From: Prevotellaceae bacterium UBA2738
GTDB taxonomy: Bacteria > Bacteroidota > Bacteroidia > Bacteroidales > Bacteroidaceae
Length of the DNA stretch: 37,755 nucleotides
NCBI GenBank assembly: GCA_002353585.1
Contig: DEJW01000039.1
Location: 1-37,755, forward strand
Direction of reading: 5' to 3'
Shown here: piece by piece, positions 33,660 through 37,755 of the stretch
How positions within the stretch are numbered: the first letter of the stretch is position 1
Layout: each line of letters begins with the position of its first letter
The notes under the pieces: generated by a model
Told to the model about the DNA's origin: nothing
Databases searched by the model: none
The model's input: the letters and a program-made list of their open reading frames with translations, nothing else
Program-made: the position numbers and the translations under genes

Positions 33660-35662
33660 AGTTTATTTATGTTTTTTTTAAACTCTTCTTCTGTCATAAT
33701 TATAGCTCCAACTTCTTGAGCCTTTTTAATTTTTGAAGGTCCAGCATTATACCCTGTAATTAAAATGTTGGTCTTCTTATTTACCCCATCCCTAATAATG
33801 GCTCCAAGTTCATTTAGAGTATGAGCATATTTTTGGCTATCTGTTCTTATAAAACCAGTCAACACCACTACCTGATTCTTAAAAGGGTTATCTACAACAT
33901 TATCCAAATCAGTACGCTGAACTTTATCTTCTATGTTGTATTTCAAGTTGGATACTGGTGTTGTTTCTTTTTCTTTTAATTTAACCTCTACTATTTTATC
34001 TTCACTAAGTATCTTTTGGAGTTTCATCATTAGATTAACGCACATCTCAGCATCATCCAATGCATTGTGATGATTACCACATTTAATACCAAACCTCTCG
34101 CATACGATATCTAATTGATGCGAACCAGCCCCTCCTTCATAGATACCAAGTTTGGCTTCTGCTTGTTTTGATAAAGGCAACGTATCGAGTATATTGTTGT
34201 AATCAAGTTTTGTTTCTATTCCGTAATAGGCAGTTGCTTCTCTAATGCATGCTCTTTCTACGCATGCATTATGTGCTACAAGAGGTAAGCCGTCAACAAA
34301 ATGTTCCACTTCAGGTAATATCTCATCAAAAGTACGTTCATCCTTCAACATCTCTTCTGTAAAGCCATGAATCCATGTCAATATGGCTCCTTTTTTTCCT
34401 GGATAATTAAAAGGAGGTCTTATGGGGGTATAATATCTATCAACAATTTTACCATCAATAATCTTTACCATACCTATAGAACAAGCTGATACGCGCTGTG
34501 GGTATAGTGTTTCGAAGTCTATTCCCACAAATGAATATGGAAGAGGTGAGGCTACAATTTTTGCTTCTATATCTCTGAAATGGTTGCATCTTTTAGGCTC
34601 TCTTTTTACTGATTGTTTTATTTTTCTAATCTTAATAGTAGAATGTAAAGTCCATTGATTGAAAACTATTTTATAGCCATCTTTTATTCCATCAAACTTA
34701 AATATCAGATTTCTATAAGGCCGAAAATCTTCTTTAAAGTCTTCCATCGAACCTGTATAACCACTAGAAAAAATATCTTCAAGAATTAATAGCATTTCAT
34801 ACCATCTATCGCCATTTAAATTCTCAATGTAGAATGTAGCCTCATTAAGTTCTCCATTGTATGCTTCTACTTTCATCTGACTCAGAGGCCAGTGTCTAGG
34901 TCTTAAATATACATATTGTTTTCCTTCTATGGGTGTACCATCGTTAAAACATAATTCATTCAAATTAAGACCAAAAAAATTTTCATACCAATGTTTTTCC
35001 TTGAACTCTACGAGTAAGTCATATTGAGAAGAATCCTTTGTTCCACTTTTATTGCCAATTATACCACGTATCTTTTCGTCCCATCTTTCTTTTGCATGTT
35101 TCTCTTCTGTTTGCTTTATTTCTTCTTCTCTTTGCCTTTTAGCCTCTCTACGTGCAGTTTCTCTTTCTTTTCTTGCGAGATCTCTCTCTTCCTTATGATC
35201 AATAGCTTCTTGGTGAAGCTGTTCTTGGAACTGGCGCTGAAGATCATTACCACACTCAGGACAACCACATTTTGAATTAAGTATAGGATGTGGCAACCTT
35301 GAGAATGCACCATGAATAGGACATATAAGTGTTACAGGTAATGTAGAACTCTCATAAACGAATTCGTTCAACCCAAACTTATCCCCAAACTTTTCTTTCA
35401 ACTTGGCAACAAACTTAGCTCCCTTCTCACACTTCGGACAACCTTTGCCGTCAAGGTGCTCACGGGCATATACTTGAAATTCTCCATGAATAGGACAGAC
35501 AACAATTACTCTATGCTCTTTGTTTTTATATAATACCTTACTATAGTCATAGCGGTCTCCATAAATTTCTTTGGCTTCTGCTATAAAAGATTCTGTAGTA
35601 ACGGTACGTCTACAAAGTTCAACACTTCTATTTCCCTTAACGTTGTTATTTTTGTCGTCCAT
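33656..35662 (-). CDS. Zinc-ribbon / coiled-coil / DEDDh exonuclease / BRCT protein
   Basis: About 670 residues; numbering from a GTG at 35674, while the ATG four codons later is my preferred start. Two tandem treble-clef-like units (DUF723-like), RYDYSKVLYKNKE...CPIHGEF...GCPKC, give Cys60/His63/Cys79/Cys82 and Cys118/His121/Cys138/Cys141. A charged coiled coil spans 147-205. Residues 210-370 are unrecognised. A DnaQ-type 3'-5' exonuclease covers 380-555: GIDFETL (Asp386, Glu388), HNACVERACI (470 region) and HNALDDAEM (His536, Asp541). The ExoII acidic residue is Glu473 where Asp is usual. An NAD-ligase-type BRCT closes the protein (594-672, VVVLTGFIRTDSQ...GPSKIKKAQEVG). It would bind DNA and degrade 3' ends. 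AT-rich composition suggests transfer. It overlaps the downstream BRCT gene. Confidence 0.8.
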   Translation of the reverse strand: MDDKNNNVKGNRSVELCRRTVTTESFIAEAKEIYGDRYDYSKVLYKNKEHRVIVVCPIHGEFQVYAREHLDGKGCPKCEKGAKFVAKLKEKFGDKFGLNEFVYESSTLPVTLICPIHGAFSRLPHPILNSKCGCPECGNDLQRQFQEQLHQEAIDHKEERDLARKERETARREAKRQREEEIKQTEEKHAKERWDEKIRGIIGNKSGTKDSSQYDLLVEFKEKHWYENFFGLNLNELCFNDGTPIEGKQYVYLRPRHWPLSQMKVEAYNGELNEATFYIENLNGDRWYEMLLILEDIFSSGYTGSMEDFKEDFRPYRNLIFKFDGIKDGYKIVFNQWTLHSTIKIRKIKQSVKREPKRCNHFRDIEAKIVASPLPYSFVGIDFETLYPQRVSACSIGMVKIIDGKIVDRYYTPIRPPFNYPGKKGAILTWIHGFTEEMLKDERTFDEILPEVEHFVDGLPLVAHNACVERACIREATAYYGIETKLDYNNILDTLPLSKQAEAKLGIYEGGAGSHQLDIVCERFGIKCGNHHNALDDAEMCVNLMMKLQKILSEDKIVEVKLKEKETTPVSNLKYNIEDKVQRTDLDNVVDNPFKNQVVVLTGFIRTDSQKYAHTLNELGAIIRDGVNKKTNILITGYNAGPSKIKKAQEVGAIIMTEEEFKKNINKL

Positions 35663-35670
35663 AATTGAAT

Positions 35671-36204
35671 TCACTCTGTTATGTCAAAATCATACAATTT
35701 TAGAGGGACACCGCTACCATAGTTGTAGAATATTCCGTAATGACCTGATGGCAAGTTGTTGTCTGTGAAAATTTTATAACATTCTTCATTTAATTTTATT
35801 ACATCCAAAGTTTTAGTTTTAGATCCAGTTCTTGATCCAAACATTGAAGTAGAACCTGTGTTCAGTTTTCGCATACCATTCTTTGCGCTTAATGTTACTA
35901 ATCTAAATTGCCTTATATTAATAACATTTTTATATTCACTAGGAATAAAAATGTAGAATGTTGGTTTGCCACTCATAATATGCTCACTAACCTCTCCTTT
36001 GTAAACCATTGAAGACCTCACTGAAAACGGAGCTACACTCGATTTGAAATTTTCTTGTACAATTGGCACAATTTGTATTAGTTCATTACTCTTAACATAA
36101 TAAACACCCATCTCTTTCATCTTAGAGATTGCAATAGAATCGTTTTGAGCATGGCTCATTAAACATAATGCCACCGATAAGCAACATAAAACAAATCTTT
36201 TCAT
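35671..36204 (-). CDS. Secreted protein of unknown function
   Basis: 177 residues with a clear signal peptide, MKRFVLCCLSVALCLMSHAQ, cleaved after Ala19 or so, and no lipobox. The mature part is mixed alpha/beta with a central FYIFIPSEYKNVINIRQFRL and a Gly/Ser/Thr-rich stretch at about 118-130. No family recognised. It is the first gene of the operon with the exonuclease, BRCT and EVE-like genes: its stop overlaps a possible GTG start of the exonuclease, or lies eight bases before the ATG. A periplasmic or surface protein read with three DNA-type proteins is unexpected. It may be unrelated cargo sharing the promoter. Confidence 0.75.
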   Translation of the reverse strand: MKRFVLCCLSVALCLMSHAQNDSIAISKMKEMGVYYVKSNELIQIVPIVQENFKSSVAPFSVRSSMVYKGEVSEHIMSGKPTFYIFIPSEYKNVINIRQFRLVTLSAKNGMRKLNTGSTSMFGSRTGSKTKTLDVIKLNEECYKIFTDNNLPSGHYGIFYNYGSGVPLKLYDFDITE

Positions 36205-36241
36205 AGCAGAATATTGAGTTTAATATTTTAAGAGTACGATG

Positions 36242-36272
36242 CAAATTTAAGAATTATTTTCGAAATTGCAAA
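36242..36272 (-). promoter_or_regulatory. Promoter of the exonuclease-BRCT-EVE operon
   Basis: Minus strand TTTG (36269-36272), 19 bases, TAAATTTG (36242-36249). Leader of about 30 bases to the ATG at 36204. No other promoter is visible within the operon. Confidence 0.75.
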
Positions 36273-36296
36273 AAGATTTATCAAAAAGATTTACAA

Positions 36297-36388
36297 CAAG
36301 GGGTATGAATAATGTTCATGCCCCTCAAGGGGGGTCACGATTCGTTACTCCCTTGCAAGGGGTATCGCGTTTTGCGACCTCCTTACAA
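36297..36388. repeat. Hairpin array, left copy (three palindromic units)
   Basis: Three consecutive units of about 29 bases, each AAGGGG, an inner inverted repeat, then CCCCTT-like. The first is GGGGTATGAA/TTCATGCCCC (36300-36324). The last contains TCGCGTTTTGCGA. The 58 bases 36321-36378 match 37557-37614 at 51 positions in the same orientation. It lies 22 bases after the end of the DUF1016 gene. Confidence 0.75.
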
Positions 36389-36399
36389 AGATGAATTCG

Positions 36400-37449
36400 T
36401 TATTCTTCTATTGAATTATCCATACGAGTTTTTGCTACATCAAGAGACTTTTGTATCTGATGTATCAGTACATCACGCGGTGGAAGTTCAGTCAGGTATT
36501 GCGCTACTTTAATACCTGATTTGTCAAGTTGCAAGAGTTCTATCTGTTCTTCACTGCCTTCTGTACATAGTAATAGTCCAAGTGGTGATTCCTCACCTGG
36601 TTCCATTTCATTCTTTTCTAACCATCGCAGATAGAGTTCCATCTGTCCTTTATACTGAGCCTTAAAGCGACCGAGTTTGAGGTCTATGGCTATCAATCGA
36701 TGTAGGCGACGGTGATAGAAGAGCAAATCAAGATAGAAGTCTTCCCCATCAATTATCATTCGTTTCTGGCGAGCAACAAAACTGAAGCCATTGCCCAATT
36801 CTATAATGAACTGCTCCAAATGTGCTACTAAACTATCTTCAAGATCTCTTTCACTATACATGCCTTTTAAGCCTGTAAACTCCAAAAAATAAGGGTTCTT
36901 GAATACCAAATCTGGAGTCAGCATGTTGTCATCACGCAGGGTCGTGAGTTCCTTCTTGATAATCTCATCAGGTTTACCACTAATGGCCGTACGTTCATAG
37001 AGCATTCCATCTATCTCTTTACGAAGCTGACGCACACTCCACCTCTCTGAGGTTGCGAGGGTAAGATAGAATTCACGTTGGAGTTCGTTTTTTATGGGTA
37101 AAACTTGCAGAATATGCGTCCAACTTAATTGTCGCATCACTGATGCGACAATTTGTTCTTTCGGAAACTCTTGAGCAAATTGCATCATTCTGCGTATATT
37201 TTTCTCATCAAATCCCTTCGCCCCATACTCTTCTCTTAATTGTCGTGACAGTGATGCGACAATTTTTTTACCATATTCTGCACGTTTATTTTTAAGAACT
37301 TCTGCATTTACACGTTCCCCTATATGCCAATACATCATACTAAGTGTATAATTAGCCGTAGATGCCACATGTCCACGAGCCTGTTCTATTATTTTTCGTA
37401 TGTCTTGTATTAGTGATTGTGCTGATACTATTTCGTTATTTCTTTCCAT
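36400..37449 (-). CDS. DUF1016 / YhcG-type PDDEXK nuclease-fold protein
   Basis: 349 residues in the two parts usual for the family. An N-terminal helical DUF1016_N domain (about 1-150) includes ANYTLSMMYWHIGERV and LSWTHILQVLPI. The C-terminal PDDEXK fold (about 180-340) has FYLDLLFYHRRLHRLIAIDL with Asp and Asp-x-Lys as candidate catalytic residues, and GQMELYLRWLEKNE. Family members are widespread, mobile-looking and often next to restriction or defence genes; their biochemical activity is poorly defined. Here the gene has its own promoter and is flanked by matching hairpin arrays. Two 27-bp palindromes lie inside the reading frame and both encode IVAS-x-x-RQL. Confidence 0.85.
   Translation of the reverse strand: MERNNEIVSAQSLIQDIRKIIEQARGHVASTANYTLSMMYWHIGERVNAEVLKNKRAEYGKKIVASLSRQLREEYGAKGFDEKNIRRMMQFAQEFPKEQIVASVMRQLSWTHILQVLPIKNELQREFYLTLATSERWSVRQLRKEIDGMLYERTAISGKPDEIIKKELTTLRDDNMLTPDLVFKNPYFLEFTGLKGMYSERDLEDSLVAHLEQFIIELGNGFSFVARQKRMIIDGEDFYLDLLFYHRRLHRLIAIDLKLGRFKAQYKGQMELYLRWLEKNEMEPGEESPLGLLLCTEGSEEQIELLQLDKSGIKVAQYLTELPPRDVLIHQIQKSLDVAKTRMDNSIEE
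37127..37153. repeat. Perfect 27-bp palindrome inside the DUF1016 gene
   Basis: AATTGTCGCATCA, one central C, then TGATGCGACAATT. It encodes IVASVMRQL on the minus strand. Confidence 0.9.
37238..37264. repeat. Second, imperfect copy of the 27-bp palindrome
   Basis: It matches the copy at 37127 at 23 of 27 positions. The eight-base arms AATTGTCG/CGACAATT are intact. It encodes IVASLSRQL in the same reading frame. Confidence 0.85.
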
Positions 37450-37485
37450 ATTCCTATCTATTATTCAGGTTTCAGTTTAACACTA

Positions 37486-37517
37486 CAAAGGTACAAAAAA
37501 TCTTTGGAATATGCAAA
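37486..37517 (-). promoter_or_regulatory. Promoter of the DUF1016 gene
   Basis: Minus strand TTTG (37514-37517), 20 bases, TACCTTTG (37486-37493), about 37 bases before the ATG. Confidence 0.75.
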
Positions 37518-37532
37518 GAAAAACAAAGTTTT

Positions 37533-37620
37533 TTGAGGGGTATCGGCAGTAACTACCCCCCCAAGGGGTGTCACGTTTAGTTACTCCCCTGCAAGGGGTG
37601 TCGCGTTTCGCGACGGTGCC
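37533..37620. repeat. Hairpin array, right copy (three palindromic units)
   Basis: Units GGGGTATCGGCAGTAACTAC with CCCC, then AAGGGGTGTCACG...TTACTCCCCT, then CAAGGGGTGTCGCG...CGCGACGGTG. It has the same order and orientation as the left copy and lies just upstream of the DUF1016 promoter. Confidence 0.75.
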
Positions 37621-37664
37621 TTGGCAGTATTCCAAAAATCATTTTTGTTTTTTCAAGCAAAAGG

Positions 37665-37718
37665 GTAAACAAGGTAAACAAAGTAAACAATGTCAACAAA
37701 GTCAACAAAGTCAACCAT
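37665..37718 (+). repeat. Tandem 9-bp repeats, six copies (GTAAACAAA / GTCAACAAA)
   Basis: Six head-to-tail 9-mers: three GTAAACAA followed by G, A and T, then two GTCAACAAA, then GTCAACCAT. They form two sub-blocks, A-type then C-type. The arrangement looks iteron-like, but no replication gene is near; a variable-number repeat is the simpler view. Confidence 0.85.
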
Positions 37719-37755
37719 GATATTTTTCTGGAAATGTCTTTTCCTGATTTTGGTT

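Noticed and set aside
37665..37718. CRISPR array or plasmid origin
   Set aside because: Units are 9 bp with no spacers, and no replication or cas gene is present.

Overview
The window looks like a chromosome segment of a Bacteroidales bacterium, most likely Prevotella/Segatella-like. Three things point there. First, many genes have the Bacteroidetes sigma promoter (TTTG, 19-20 bases, TAnnTTTG) instead of -35/-10 boxes. Second, several families are typical of the order: smalltalk peptide, DUF6057, DUF4468, a GH13_8-type branching enzyme, and an ATPase-less TolC/HlyD/ABC-2 cassette. Third, kdsB implies a Gram-negative LPS envelope. No rRNA, tRNA or CRISPR array was recognised.

Layout. 1-720: mostly non-coding, with one 33-residue smalltalk gene and two terminators. 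724-6537 (minus): asd-dxs-trkA-trkH, covering aspartate-family amino acids, isoprenoid precursors and potassium uptake. 6652-8793 (plus): a CPA2 cation/proton antiporter. 8788-17409 (minus): a six-gene unit of GT2 glycosyltransferase, TolC, HlyD, ABC-2 permease, a second ABC-2 permease fused in frame to a GH95 alpha-L-fucosidase, and recX. 17603-19717 (plus): a ClpB-type disaggregase without its N-domain. 19718-19993: a gene-free convergent gap packed with 21-bp-spaced heptamers and two large stem-loops that share the same loop. 19994-28044 (minus): MORN protein, YhcH, GlgB, DUF6057, GrpE, DnaJ, FolC. 28215-29646 (plus): kdsB and an overlapping unknown gene. 29790-30554 (minus): a secreted DUF4468 protein.

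From about 30.6 kb to the end the window changes character. It becomes AT-richer in places (18 G+C of 60 bases in the line at 34741, against 29 of 60 at 4681) and modular. It holds a HigBA-like toxin-antitoxin pair, a ribbon-helix-helix antitoxin whose toxin survives only as a C-terminal remnant (both bracketed by a 35-bp direct repeat), a four-gene overlapping operon, and a DUF1016/PDDEXK nuclease bracketed by matching hairpin arrays. The four-gene operon encodes a secreted unknown, a zinc-ribbon/coiled-coil/DEDDh-exonuclease/BRCT protein, a second BRCT protein and an EVE-like protein. It is the best candidate for an undescribed system, plausibly DNA-directed defence or repair, but its function is inferred from domains alone.

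The second striking item is the permease-GH95 fusion. The normal signal peptide of the fucosidase lies in the middle of the 1224-residue frame, where it could act as an extra membrane segment and tether the enzyme in the periplasm.
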